Part shown: one piece after another, positions 55,403-63,989 of the stretch
Numbering within the stretch: position 1 is the stretch's first letter
Layout: each line of letters starts with the position of its first letter
Assembly (NCBI GenBank): GCA_965247245.1
Contig: CBDFGV010000001.1
Coordinates: 248,001-312,000 of the forward strand
Direction: 5' to 3'
DNA from: Tectiglobus sp965247245
GTDB taxonomy: Bacteria; Pseudomonadota; Alphaproteobacteria; Rhizobiales; Hyphomicrobiaceae
Length of the DNA: 64,000 nt
The notes under the pieces: model-generated
What the model was told of the DNA's origin: nothing
The model's database searches: none
What the model saw: only the letters and a program-made list of their open reading frames with translations
Translations under genes and position numbers: made by a program

Positions 55403-56200
55403 TCAGAACGGCCAGGCCACGTTGGCCGTCAGATAGGCCCCTTCATGACCAACATAAGACTGAATGTCGGTGTCGGGATCATCGACAAACTGATAACCAG
55501 CTGACAGCATCAAACCGGATTGAACCTTTGGGTCAGGCTTAGTGCGCAGTAGCATGAAGCCACCAAACCTTTGGGCATTGAAGGCATCGTCCCCGAGCAA
55601 AGCTACTTCCGGGCCGAACGTTACGTTTTCGATCGTGTAGCCGCCGCGAATAGTGCCGCGGTAGCTATTGAAGGCTGTCGCATAGAGGCCTTCCAATGTG
55701 AGATAGACGCGACCATTGTCAAAGCGGTAGTCGGCAGAGAACACACCGCCAAACTTCCCACCAGACACAGCAGCGTTTGAGTCTTCCGGATCCTGCGAAT
55801 GGTTGCGGTAGTCAGCGCCAGCATAGAACGACATGGAGCTGTACTGCCGCGTGATCTTCCAGCCGACCGAACCGGAAATTTCGCGGAAGTCGCCTTCCAC
55901 CGAACTGCCCGCCACAGCGTTGCTCGCGTAGTCGTAGTCGCTGAACCCGATCGTGCCTCTCAGCATCATTCCGGAGCGGCGCACGTCACCACGGACGGCC
56001 ATGTCAAAACCGCCATAGTAGTAATAGGCGTCCTTCGCAAAATCGATCCCACCGTAACCAACAATCCAAGACGGTGCGTAGGCGGAACCAAATTTGGCAT
56101 CACCATATCGAAATCGGTCAGTCGCCTCTGCCGCAAAAGTTGTGAGCAGCGTGGCGGAAGCCAGAGTGATTGAGCGGAGGAATGACGGCAACGATAACAT
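55403..56200 (-). CDS. bcsS: Cellulose biosynthesis protein BcsS-like outer-membrane beta-barrel
   Basis: This 265-residue exported protein has a signal peptide of about 26 residues ending TFAAEATD. Repeated amphipathic strands follow, for example WIVGYGGIDFAKDAYYYYGG, LRGTIGFSDYDYAS and LTLEGLYATAF. The chain ends in aromatic VAWPF, which suits a barrel. This matches the BcsS family known near cellulose synthase genes in Rhizobiales. No bcsA or bcsB is in this window, so the role is inferred from family resemblance only. Confidence 0.8.
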   Translation of the reverse strand: MLSLPSFLRSITLASATLLTTFAAEATDRFRYGDAKFGSAYAPSWIVGYGGIDFAKDAYYYYGGFDMAVRGDVRRSGMMLRGTIGFSDYDYASNAVAGSSVEGDFREISGSVGWKITRQYSSMSFYAGADYRNHSQDPEDSNAAVSGGKFGGVFSADYRFDNGRVYLTLEGLYATAFNSYRGTIRGGYTIENVTFGPEVALLGDDAFNAQRFGGFMLLRTKPDPKVQSGLMLSAGYQFVDDPDTDIQSYVGHEGAYLTANVAWPF

Positions 56201-56509
56201 CGGGTTGTTCCTTGTGGATGCGGGGAAAGCAACAACGCAACGATCGCAGACACTTGCGATTGGATACCTACGCTATAACGGTATCTGGATGGGGCCGCCT
56301 GATAGGGCGCTCGCGCATCCGGTATCCTGTATCATTATTCTACATTTGTTTATTAAGCCTTAATGCGCCGGCCAATGCTGGGCGCGCTCTACCAGCAGCG
56401 CTGAGTAATAGCCGCGAGTGTCCACCATCGTGCCGTCCAAGATGTCAGCTCGTGATAGGTCGATTGATGTATCGAAGACTGGGAGGCCAGAGTGCCTCAA
56501 AGTCGGCCT
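56201..56509. other. Intergenic region upstream of bcsS with an open fragment after the thermonuclease gene
   Basis: About 310 bases. Bases 56360-56509 on the minus strand form an open frame of 49 codons in phase with, and directly after, the thermonuclease-like stop codon (PVFDTSIDLSRADILDG and so on). It has no own start signal. The rest should contain the bcsS promoter; no clear motif was found. Confidence 0.35.
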
Positions 56510-57223
56510 TCAATTTGTGGGATTGTAAACGCCTGAAACGACAGACTCGATGAGCCAGGCTGGTTCCAGCCAACCTTGCGAAACCGCCTGTGCCTCGCTG
56601 CAAAACCAGCGATCGCCGCGCGCTAGATTGACTTGCACGTCATTGTACCAGGGTGACCAAGGTGTAATGAGGGTTTTGCGGCCTCGATCTGAGATTGCCT
56701 TGAAAACGCAGTCTCTGGCAGCGCTCTTCTTGGATGCCTCTAAGCGCCGGACCCTGAACGACCAGGGTGCCTCGCTCTGATCTCTCCAGAATCCCTTTTT
56801 ATCAACTTTGGCCTTGGCTTCGACGTCAGCATATGGCGATCGGTATGACGCTGATGCGCGAGCCATGCCGCTCGCAATCATCTCGGCTGCCACGTCGACG
56901 CTATTATTGAAGCAAGTCGCGAGAGGCAGGCCGCGGCCATCCTTTTTTTCGGATAGTTCGCAGCGCACTGTGTTTGCGGTAATCAAGGAGCGCAACATCA
57001 TAGCTGCACCCCGACCAAGGAAGTCAGTGCCGCCGGTGGTCAATTGAAGTTCCTGGGCTGCTTCCGGCGCATCAATGCCCAACAGCCGAACCTGCCGGCC
57101 TTCAATTTCCAGGGTGTTACCGTCGATAACAGCAGCCTTGCCGCTCAGTGTGCTGGCCGCGTTCGCAGCGGGCACCAAGAATATGAAAACGATGCAACAG
57201 ATCAGAAAACGGAAATTCAACAT
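56510..57223 (-). CDS. Thermonuclease-family (SNase-like) exported protein
   Basis: This 237-residue product starts at ATG 57223 with an aaaggcag site. A signal peptide of about 22 residues (MLNFRFLICCIVFIFLVPAA) leads an OB-fold with VIDGNTLEIEG and RLLGIDAPE. Compared with staphylococcal nuclease, Arg46, Asp51 and Glu54 match the catalytic Arg35, Asp40 and Glu43. The calcium ligand Asp21 is Asn36 here (DGN instead of DGD). Calcium-dependent activity may therefore be weak or altered. It is separated by 116 bases from the hydroxyacid dehydrogenase gene upstream on the same strand. Confidence 0.87.
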   Translation of the reverse strand: MLNFRFLICCIVFIFLVPAANAASTLSGKAAVIDGNTLEIEGRQVRLLGIDAPEAAQELQLTTGGTDFLGRGAAMMLRSLITANTVRCELSEKKDGRGLPLATCFNNSVDVAAEMIASGMARASASYRSPYADVEAKAKVDKKGFWRDQSEAPWSFRVRRLEASKKSAARDCVFKAISDRGRKTLITPWSPWYNDVQVNLARGDRWFCSEAQAVSQGWLEPAWLIESVVSGVYNPTN

Positions 57224-57339
57224 CACAAACTGCCTTTGCGGTAACACATGCCATGAGCAAACAACGCCAAGTTGACCAAGGAGAGTTCGCCTCGTCAATT
57301 CACAATCTTTGATCGCAGCACTCCATGCTGCGCCGAGCG

Positions 57340-58392
57340 TTAATATCCACGCTCCCAATCAATGACATTGCGCAACGGTTTGCCATCGACGTAGGCGCGA
57401 AGGTTCTCGCAAAAGATCTCGACCGGACGGGGATTTGATCGATCGCTACCTGCGGAAATGTGAGGCGTGACTAGGACATTGGGGTTGGACCATAGTCGCT
57501 CTGGTGGTGGGCGCTCGAACTCACCGACGTAGACATCAAGCGCTGCACCGCGCAGATGGCCAATCTCAAGTGCGTTACAGAGTGCGTCCTCATCTACGAT
57601 TTCGCCCCGCGCGACATTCACCAGTACGCTGCCGCTCTTCATGGCCGCAAACCGCGGCTCATCAAACAGCCGCGTCGTCTCCGGCGTCCATTGACAACAA
57701 ACAATTACAAAGTCGCTTTGTGCCAGATACTGATCGAGCTCGTCCGGGGGACCCAGTTCATCGAAACCTGGTGGCAGAGGAGCGGAAGTGTTCACGGTGC
57801 GGCGTGTGCCGATGACGCGCATCCCAAGAGCCGCACAAAGCTGACCAACCTCAAGTCCAATGCCGCCGGCACCGACAACGCAAGCCGTCTTATCATTGAG
57901 CAACATCGGGCTGTAGGCGCGGTGGCCAAATGCACTACGTTCGCGGTCCACGCTCGCACGGTATAGACCCTTAGCGAAGTGCAGGATGCTGGCTACAGCA
58001 TACTCGGCGATGCCGCGTGTGTTGCCGAGGCCACGCGACGTTGTCACGGTAACATGGCTCTTCCAGATGTCTCCCCGCATCAGATTGCTTGCGCCAGCCG
58101 GGAACTGATGGAACCATTTCAGTTTCGGAGCCCGCGCAACCAGATCCAATGGAAAGGGAAACCCGCCGTAGATAACCTCGGCGTCCTTGAGCAGTTCATC
58201 GCGTTCCTGGCGCGATCCCGAGCCAGTTGCTTCATCTGACAAGTATCGTGTCACAGCGAACTCCGGCCAAGTTTCGCGGATTTCGCTAGCGAACCAACCT
58301 CCAGCATCAGTCAGTTCAATGCTCGGATCAACAGACCGGATCTTAGTTTGCGCGTCTGCGTTCAACGGATGGATCGTCAGAACTTTAATCAT
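57340..58392 (-). CDS. D-2-hydroxyacid dehydrogenase family protein
   Basis: This 350-residue NAD(P)-dependent dehydrogenase starts at ATG 58392 (MIKVLTIHPLNADAQ). The cofactor motif is CVVGAGGIGLEVGQL. The catalytic Arg is in VNVARGEIVDEDAL, and the C-terminal VLVTPHISAGS supplies the active-site His. The family covers glycerate, glyoxylate and other 2-hydroxyacid reductases. The first 45 residues contain the substrate domain with a Trp/Glu-rich loop. No specific partner gene is evident. Confidence 0.92.
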   Translation of the reverse strand: MIKVLTIHPLNADAQTKIRSVDPSIELTDAGGWFASEIRETWPEFAVTRYLSDEATGSGSRQERDELLKDAEVIYGGFPFPLDLVARAPKLKWFHQFPAGASNLMRGDIWKSHVTVTTSRGLGNTRGIAEYAVASILHFAKGLYRASVDRERSAFGHRAYSPMLLNDKTACVVGAGGIGLEVGQLCAALGMRVIGTRRTVNTSAPLPPGFDELGPPDELDQYLAQSDFVIVCCQWTPETTRLFDEPRFAAMKSGSVLVNVARGEIVDEDALCNALEIGHLRGAALDVYVGEFERPPPERLWSNPNVLVTPHISAGSDRSNPRPVEIFCENLRAYVDGKPLRNVIDWERGY

Positions 58393-58519
58393 GGACACCA
58401 ATTCGTTGTAGGTTGGAGGTATGGGCGTTCCACCTGCAAGATGGCGAACTTGCGAGTCACACACAACTCCAATGCTGCGAAATCAGGTCACCTGCGCTCG
58501 CGACTATCGCGAAGAAATT

Positions 58520-59224
58520 CTAGCGACAGACGCGATACGTGCCCGTTCGCCCATGACGAGCAAGATCAAAGTGAAAGTGATCATGGTGGTATTTGTCGGC
58601 GTTGGGACCGAGAACGGTCGAGAAATGCCGGCACGCACCACGATGCACAAGACGTAGGAAGCGCGCGCCGCGACTGCCCCAGTTCCAACCATTCTTAACG
58701 GTTACGCGAGAGCCATCCGACAGAATGAACTCGGCAATGTCGATTGCATTGGCGCGACCATGCTCAGACAACTTGGCGCCGCGCTTGCTGTTCCGACTGC
58801 GACAGGCATAGGACGCCAGAACTTTCAGCTCGACGACGTTCTGTCCGAACTGTTGACGGGCCGCCGGCTGGACGACTCGATAGAGCCACTGCTCAATCGG
58901 GTCGATCATCGGGCAGCGCAGAGTTGCCGCCGGACGCATGCCGACCCGTCCGCCCAGTGCCGCTTTAACGACGAACGGGCGCTCGGCACCGCATCCGGTT
59001 GGCCGGCCAATGCTGGCACGTGAGATGATAAACGGGGTTTCGCGGACGCGACCTGAAGCAAGGCAGCTGCGTTCGTTGCCTGCATGCCATGCCGCCGGAC
59101 CAACGAGATGAGCCGCTTCAACATTGTGGGTGCGCGAGAACACGCCCCCTGTTCTGGTTGTACAACTCGCCACGAATGCGCAGGCGATGACGACCAGAGT
59201 TGCATGAAATGTTCGCTTAACCAT
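58520..59224 (-). CDS. Extensin-like family lipoprotein
   Basis: This 234-residue protein starts at ATG 59224 with a lipoprotein signal (ending VASC, about Cys18). The C-terminal domain resembles the extensin-like family. Zinc-peptidase-like elements are LSEHGRANAIDIAEF and YHHDHFHFDLARHG, and a Cys pair could be structural. The fold is related to M15 metallopeptidases, so a cell-wall-modifying role is plausible, but activity has not been shown for the family in general. Confidence 0.85.
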   Translation of the reverse strand: MVKRTFHATLVVIACAFVASCTTRTGGVFSRTHNVEAAHLVGPAAWHAGNERSCLASGRVRETPFIISRASIGRPTGCGAERPFVVKAALGGRVGMRPAATLRCPMIDPIEQWLYRVVQPAARQQFGQNVVELKVLASYACRSRNSKRGAKLSEHGRANAIDIAEFILSDGSRVTVKNGWNWGSRGARFLRLVHRGACRHFSTVLGPNADKYHHDHFHFDLARHGRTGTYRVCR

Positions 59225-59343
59225 GGGCACGCACACTACGGCTGGCAGCCCTAAGACTGCCTGAATGATCCGTTGCCCCAATGGTTAATTGGCGTGCGTT
59301 TTCGACACGAGTAAGTCCGTCGCGTGACTGTTTTGGGTCGTTA

Positions 59344-60183
59344 CTACTTCTTAACCGGCGAATTTGTGGGGCGGACGGCGTGTTGCCCGGCTAAACAGTT
59401 CGCCTTTTCGCGCGAATTGGCTGATGGGACATAGTTTGCCTGGTGCAGGAGTTTCTGCTCATGAGGAGGAGTGAGTGCCGCAATTTCCAGGATCAACTTC
59501 ATGCGGATGGCTTTGGCAAAGTTCTGCATGCCAGTTACCGGGATATAGAACGAGCCAGGCCCGCCGATCACACAATCGCGGTAGTACAGATCCAAATCTG
59601 CGAGATCGTAATATCCCGGCAAGTCAGCCGGATCCGACATGATCGGCAGACCGTTGATTACGACACCATCGCGCAGCAATAGATCTCGCGCTGGTTCGAC
59701 CAAGGCACCGCTGTTGTTTGGCCCATCACCTGAGACATCAACCACTCGGCGTAAGCCCTCATATTGGCTCTTACGAAACATCTCGGATGCTTTTCGCAGC
59801 ATGGCAGAGATTGAGGTGCGCCGTGTCCGCGTTGTGGTCCGTCCTTCGAGGTCTCTAGCAAATTCAACGGCGTCATCGTGGCTCGATATAACCCGCCATG
59901 GCAATACAACCTGCTGGTGGTCAGCCCCCGACCACTCAACGTAAGTAACGGCAATCCGCCCCTGCGGGCCTGACTCTATTGCCTGGGACACGCGTCGATC
60001 GCGGAACGCTGCAACATAGCCTTGTCTCTGGAGCGCCAATCGTCGGGAATTCATGGACCTCGAAACGTCAACCGCTAGAATAAGCTCGAGATCAACGAAG
60101 GTATCTTTCGGTTCTTGAGCCGCGGCCTGCCCGCACGCAAAGGCCGCGGCTAGCACAATGGTAACTGCTTGTCTCATAATCAC
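59344..60183 (-). CDS. DUF1194 von Willebrand factor A-type exported protein
   Basis: This 279-residue protein may start at GTG 60183 or ATG 60177; a ggggagcg site favours the first. The signal peptide is about 24 residues (ends AAAQ). The MIDAS motif is ILAVDVSRSMNSRRLALQ, and later metal-site parts include SISAMLRKASE and VVDVSGDGPNNSG. DUF1194 proteins are common in Rhizobiales and of unknown function. It is probably periplasmic. The extensin-like gene follows on the same strand. Confidence 0.9.
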   Translation of the reverse strand: MIMRQAVTIVLAAAFACGQAAAQEPKDTFVDLELILAVDVSRSMNSRRLALQRQGYVAAFRDRRVSQAIESGPQGRIAVTYVEWSGADHQQVVLPWRVISSHDDAVEFARDLEGRTTTRTRRTSISAMLRKASEMFRKSQYEGLRRVVDVSGDGPNNSGALVEPARDLLLRDGVVINGLPIMSDPADLPGYYDLADLDLYYRDCVIGGPGSFYIPVTGMQNFAKAIRMKLILEIAALTPPHEQKLLHQANYVPSANSREKANCLAGQHAVRPTNSPVKK

Positions 60184-60581
60184 AATTAACGCTCCCCAGC
60201 TGGCAGATGATTCCGTTGAACCAGAGAGTTTGACACTTAAATGACGATTTGCAAGGCCGAACTGACGCAGCCTTGCGCACAGTTTTTCCCCAGACAGAGA
60301 ATCAGGGTGTCAGTTGAGCGACCATCATGCTAGATATGGACGTGCACGTTAGTTGCGTATGCGTAAGTATGACGAGAGTCGCGTAGTTGGCCCTGGCCGT
60401 TTGCTACAGCCACCCCGAGTTTCCCCGCAAAAGGAGATTTCCGGGCCCGGCAGTGGCCTGGCTGGGGCTTTCGCTTTTGGGAAGCGCAAGAGCGGCAAGC
60501 TAGCTGAATCACATAGCATTGGGATCAGACTTCGGACACGTCCGCTTGGCGGGGTGTAACCGAAGGAAAGCCGTCCAACTA
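60184..60581. other. Intergenic stretch with minor hairpins, no supported gene
   Basis: About 400 bases between the DUF1194 gene and the hydrolase gene, both leftward. A 7-bp stem (GCAAGGC at 60251-60257, GCCTTGC at 60270-60276) precedes TTTTT on the plus strand, and a palindrome ACGTGCACGT lies nearby. These might end a transcript, but no rightward gene precedes them. A 68-codon rightward frame from 60353 looks spurious. Confidence 0.4.
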
Positions 60582-61334
60582 TTATGGCCGGTTGGCAAGG
60601 AACTCTGAAACCGCACGCTTGTAGGACGGATCACCAACCGCCTTCATGTGATCCCGGCCCTTGATTTCCAATGCTTTTCCAAGCGGTATCATTTCGGCAA
60701 GCTTCTCCGCCGAGCCGCCGATAACATCTTCAGATCCAACTGCCACGAGAACCGGACAGGCGATCCGGCTGACATCATCCGTGCTCAGGGGATCACGGCT
60801 CGAACGAATACAAGCGGCCAGCGCTTTGAGATCACTACCGGTTTGCTCGGCAAACGCTCGGAACGTCCGTGCCGTCGCGTTGGTAACATCATCTATGCTC
60901 TGAGCTTCGAGCGCGTTGGCTATCGGGCTGGTACCGGCCATCCCGCGCACCATGTTGTAGCCCAGACCACCGAAAATCGCACTGCGAACGCGATTTGGAT
61001 GGGCTAGTGCCAAGAATGCAGTTATCCGCGCACCCATCGAATAACCCATTACGTCCGCACTCTCGAGCTCGAGGTGATCAAGCAAACGGCGAGCATCTTC
61101 ACACATGATTGGTGCGCCATAGTCTTCCAGATTATGGAGTTTGGCGCTTTGTCCATGGCCTCGATGATCCATAGCAATGACACGTCGACCATCGCGAACG
61201 AGATGCCGGATCCAGCCTGGATCAACCCAGTTGAATGTTAAGTTGGAGGCAAATCCGTGCAGCAGCACGATGGGCTCACCATCGCCCTCGTCAGTATAGG
61301 CAATCTCAACACCGTCAGAGTCAAAAAATTGCAC
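60582..61334 (-). CDS. Alpha/beta hydrolase
   Basis: This 250-residue cytoplasmic hydrolase starts at GTG 61334. A strong caggag site six bases upstream favours it over longer frames up to 61403. The fold elements are IVLLHGFASNLTFNW (oxyanion HG), MGYSMGARITAF (nucleophile Ser), LVAVGSEDVIGG (acid) and GRDHMKAVGDP (His). It resembles ring-cleavage product hydrolases and esterases. The substrate is unknown. It is divergent from the zinc-finger gene. Confidence 0.9.
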   Translation of the reverse strand: MQFFDSDGVEIAYTDEGDGEPIVLLHGFASNLTFNWVDPGWIRHLVRDGRRVIAMDHRGHGQSAKLHNLEDYGAPIMCEDARRLLDHLELESADVMGYSMGARITAFLALAHPNRVRSAIFGGLGYNMVRGMAGTSPIANALEAQSIDDVTNATARTFRAFAEQTGSDLKALAACIRSSRDPLSTDDVSRIACPVLVAVGSEDVIGGSAEKLAEMIPLGKALEIKGRDHMKAVGDPSYKRAVSEFLANRP

Positions 61335-61476
61335 GAACTTCTCCTGCCCAGGACCGTTTCTAGGTTCGCTTTGTGCGACTTCGCACCCTATTACCATCTG
61401 CACGCGTGCATCGCTATCTTGGATATATTCGGTGCCGTCACTTGGCTTTCAGCCAATGAAATGAAAAGGGCAGATC

Positions 61477-61728
61477 ATGGCTGGCAATGTCGTGCCTCAT
61501 TTTGCAAATGATGTTGGTGCTGAAAGGATTACGATCGGCGTCAAAGAGTTTATGTGCCAGGGCGCCAGAGCTCCTTACGATCATCCGCACGTCTTCCTGG
61601 ATATGGGTGCAGACTCTCAGGTATTGTGCCCCTACTGCTCGACGTTATTCATTTACGACTCACGCTTGCAGCCCACGGAATCCGATCCGGCTGAGTGCCT
61701 GGTTATCGAAAGCGTCTCAGCGGCTTGA
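61477..61728 (+). CDS. Zinc-finger domain protein (CHCC type)
   Basis: This 83-residue protein has ATG 61477 after aaagggc. It has a Cys/His zinc site, KEFMCQGARAPYDHPHVF with CPYCSTLFIYD. The pattern matches the zf-CHCC family, related to the respiratory complex I subunit NDUFS6. Its function in bacteria is not settled. Its stop overlaps the next gene start region (TTGA). Confidence 0.87.
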   Translation: MAGNVVPHFANDVGAERITIGVKEFMCQGARAPYDHPHVFLDMGADSQVLCPYCSTLFIYDSRLQPTESDPAECLVIESVSAA

Positions 61729-62921
61729 ATGCCAGTCCAACCTCGCGAATATTAATTGTCGGTGCTGGTATTGCAGGGCTGACCTTGAGCCTTGCGCTCG
61801 CACGCCTAGGCCTGCGCTCTCAAGTTCTGGAAGCACGCGCGTCCCCGACAACAGATGGTGCCGGCATCCAGTTGGGGCCGAATGCGACCAGCATTCTGCG
61901 TGAACTCGGCGTTTTGGATGCCGTCTCGCTACACGCCGGGAGGCCCAAGGCCATCATTGTGCGAAAGATCGCAGATGGCCACGTCATTTCGACACTGCCG
62001 CTGCCGGCGCCGGATAGCGCCCCAGATCAGGCACCTTATCTGGTCGTCCATCGGTCAGCACTGCACAATGCCTTGCTGGCCGCAGCGAAGGCTTCGGAAG
62101 CGATAGACTTGCATCTTGGATTTGACTGTCGAGAGCTCGTCCTCGGGGACAACGAAGTCACGGCGAACAGTTTGCAAGGGGAAGCCGCCAGCGGACAGTT
62201 GATTGTTGGCTGTGACGGGGTTTGGTCTCGGACCCGCGAGCTAGTCGCACCAGAATTTCAGTTGCCCTACTCCGGTATGATTGCAGCGCGAGCCATTGTT
62301 CCAGCGGATCTAGCACCCAAGTCATTGCAGGATGACAATACAGGTGTTTGGCTTGGTCCTGATGCCCACATTGTCAAATACCCGATCGATGCAGGACGGA
62401 GCATTGCTTTGATCGTCGTGTCGCGACATCCGCAACGGCTTCATGGTTGGGGGCGGGATGTTGATCGCGTAACCGTGCTGCAGCGGCTCCCACCGCATGA
62501 GCCAGCCCTTGCACAATTGCTCCACGCCGCGCCGGCCTGGCGGCAATGGGCGCTTTATGATCCTGAGCCCTTGTCAAAGTGGTGGTCGGGCCGCGTAGTC
62601 CTAATCGGCGATGCCGCTCACCCAATCCTACCGTTTCTGGCACAAGGCGGGGCGATGGCCATAGAGGATGCCTTTTGTCTTTCGAGCCTGCTGCAAAAGC
62701 ATGGCGGAACGGCTGCATTCCCAGAATTTGATCGGCTGCGCCGAAACAGGGTCAATGCCATTCAATCAGCATCTCGAAAAAACGGTCAGATTTACCACTT
62801 GTCTGGCTTAGCGGCGGCAGCCCGTGACGTAACAATGCGTCTGATTCCGGCCCGTGAGCTAATGCGGCGCTACGACTGGATTTACAAGTGGCGGCATTCG
62901 TGCTCGGATAAAACATCCTAA
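61725..62921 (+). CDS. FAD-dependent monooxygenase (UbiH/PHBH type)
   Basis: This 398-residue flavoprotein hydroxylase starts at TTG 61725, overlapping the upstream stop; GTG 61695 is also possible. The N-terminal Rossmann motif is ILIVGAGIAGLTLSLAL. The second FAD motif with DG is IVGCDGVWSRTREL, and GDAAHPILPFLAQGGAMAIEDA completes the fold. It uses NAD(P)H and O2 to hydroxylate an aromatic substrate. The substrate is unknown; ubiquinone-like hydroxylases and 6-hydroxynicotinate-type enzymes are neighbours. An IclR gene follows. Confidence 0.9.
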   Translation: MNASPTSRILIVGAGIAGLTLSLALARLGLRSQVLEARASPTTDGAGIQLGPNATSILRELGVLDAVSLHAGRPKAIIVRKIADGHVISTLPLPAPDSAPDQAPYLVVHRSALHNALLAAAKASEAIDLHLGFDCRELVLGDNEVTANSLQGEAASGQLIVGCDGVWSRTRELVAPEFQLPYSGMIAARAIVPADLAPKSLQDDNTGVWLGPDAHIVKYPIDAGRSIALIVVSRHPQRLHGWGRDVDRVTVLQRLPPHEPALAQLLHAAPAWRQWALYDPEPLSKWWSGRVVLIGDAAHPILPFLAQGGAMAIEDAFCLSSLLQKHGGTAAFPEFDRLRRNRVNAIQSASRKNGQIYHLSGLAAAARDVTMRLIPARELMRRYDWIYKWRHSCSDKTS

Positions 62922-62936
62922 AAACTGGACTTCTGA

Positions 62937-62952
62937 CTCTCATTTATGAGAG
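62937..62952 (+). promoter_or_regulatory. Inverted repeat upstream of the IclR regulator gene
   Basis: CTCTCAT (62937-62943) and ATGAGAG (62946-62952) form a perfect 7-bp palindrome with a 2-base centre. It lies about 64 bases before the regulator start. IclR proteins often control their own genes through sites of this size. The pairing with the second palindrome at 63877-63896 is suggestive. Confidence 0.5.
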
Positions 62953-63015
62953 AACGGCATGAAACAGGTAGAGACTTGTTAGATTTTTCCTGTGTTAGCT
63001 GACGATTGATGAGAT

Positions 63016-63804
63016 GTGGGGCACGTGAAAGCCAACGACGAATCCGATCGGTCTGTCCGAACAATTTTACTCCTCCGGGAAGTCGCTGATGCGGTGGAGC
63101 CCATCACCGCGAATGAGATTTCGGAGCGAACCGGGCTGCCCAAAGCAACGGTCTACCGGCTTTGCGATCAACTTCTGGGAGCAGGCCTCATCCGACGCCA
63201 GTTAGGCGGTCGAGGCTACGTCTCAGGACCGAAACTCATTGATCTTGCGCAGTCTGTCTTGGCCAGCCGATCAGTTTACGTCACCCGGCATGCGATCCTG
63301 ACCAGGGTGGCGAGAGAAATTGGTGAGACATGCAACTTAGTCGCTCCAGAAGGCAGCGGCATGGTGTATTGGGACCGCGTTGAGACCGAATGGCCATTGC
63401 GACTACAGCTCCCTGTCGGGTCGCGCGTTCCGCTGCATGCGACGGCATCTGGTAAGATGTACCTGGCGAGCCTTCCGCTGGCCCAATGCGCCCGGCTGCT
63501 GAAGGAGATTGAGCTAAAACCGCACACTGAGAACACGTTTACCGAACCGGAAGAGTTGCGCAATCATCTCCTCGAAACGCGTGAGCGTGGTTACAGTCTA
63601 GATGATGAAGAGTTTATCCCTGAGATGACGGCTATCGCCGTTCCCGTTCTCGACCAGCAGAAGCGCTATGTCGCTTCCCTTGCAGTGCACGCTCCAAAAT
63701 CCCGGATGACAATTGAGCATGCTAAGGGATATGTGGGTGTCCTCAAAGAGGCCGCGGAGCACATTGGTGCCGGCGTGCCAGAACGCCTGCGTGTCAGCGC
63801 TTAG
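63016..63804 (+). CDS. IclR-family transcriptional regulator
   Basis: This 262-residue regulator starts at GTG 63016; GTG 63025 is an equal alternative. The N-terminal helix-turn-helix reads ITANEISERTGLPKATVYRL (about residues 30-50). The C-terminal effector-binding domain has RLQLPVGSRVPLHATASGKMYLA and DDEEFIPEMTAIAVPVLD, as in IclR. It probably controls neighbouring catabolic genes or the gene that starts at the right edge. The effector is not predictable. Confidence 0.92.
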   Translation: MGHVKANDESDRSVRTILLLREVADAVEPITANEISERTGLPKATVYRLCDQLLGAGLIRRQLGGRGYVSGPKLIDLAQSVLASRSVYVTRHAILTRVAREIGETCNLVAPEGSGMVYWDRVETEWPLRLQLPVGSRVPLHATASGKMYLASLPLAQCARLLKEIELKPHTENTFTEPEELRNHLLETRERGYSLDDEEFIPEMTAIAVPVLDQQKRYVASLAVHAPKSRMTIEHAKGYVGVLKEAAEHIGAGVPERLRVSA

Positions 63805-63876
63805 CAAGGCTCTTCGCACTGTGCAGCGAGCGCAAACAAAAATCGCTTGAACATTCACCCTAAAAATGAGACGTTT

Positions 63877-63896
63877 ATTTCTCGCTTTCGAGAAAT
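63877..63896 (+). promoter_or_regulatory. Inverted repeat between the IclR gene and the next operon
   Basis: ATTTCTCG (63877-63884) and CGAGAAAT (63889-63896) form an 8-bp repeat with a 4-base spacer, 93 bases upstream of the next start codon. The half-site TCTC(A/G) is shared with the palindrome before iclR. It could be the IclR operator. Confidence 0.5.
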
Positions 63897-63989
63897 TGCG
63901 AGCGAGCGATAAAAAATGGAAAAGCCGCAGGCCGAGCGCAATCGCGCAAGTGCCGACTTATACAACCGATGTGGTTGGGAGGACGCTAT

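Noticed and set aside
60353..60559. 68-codon rightward frame in the DUF1194-hydrolase gap
   Set aside because: It lacks a ribosome site and a recognisable product, and includes many rare-looking stretches. It is more likely chance.
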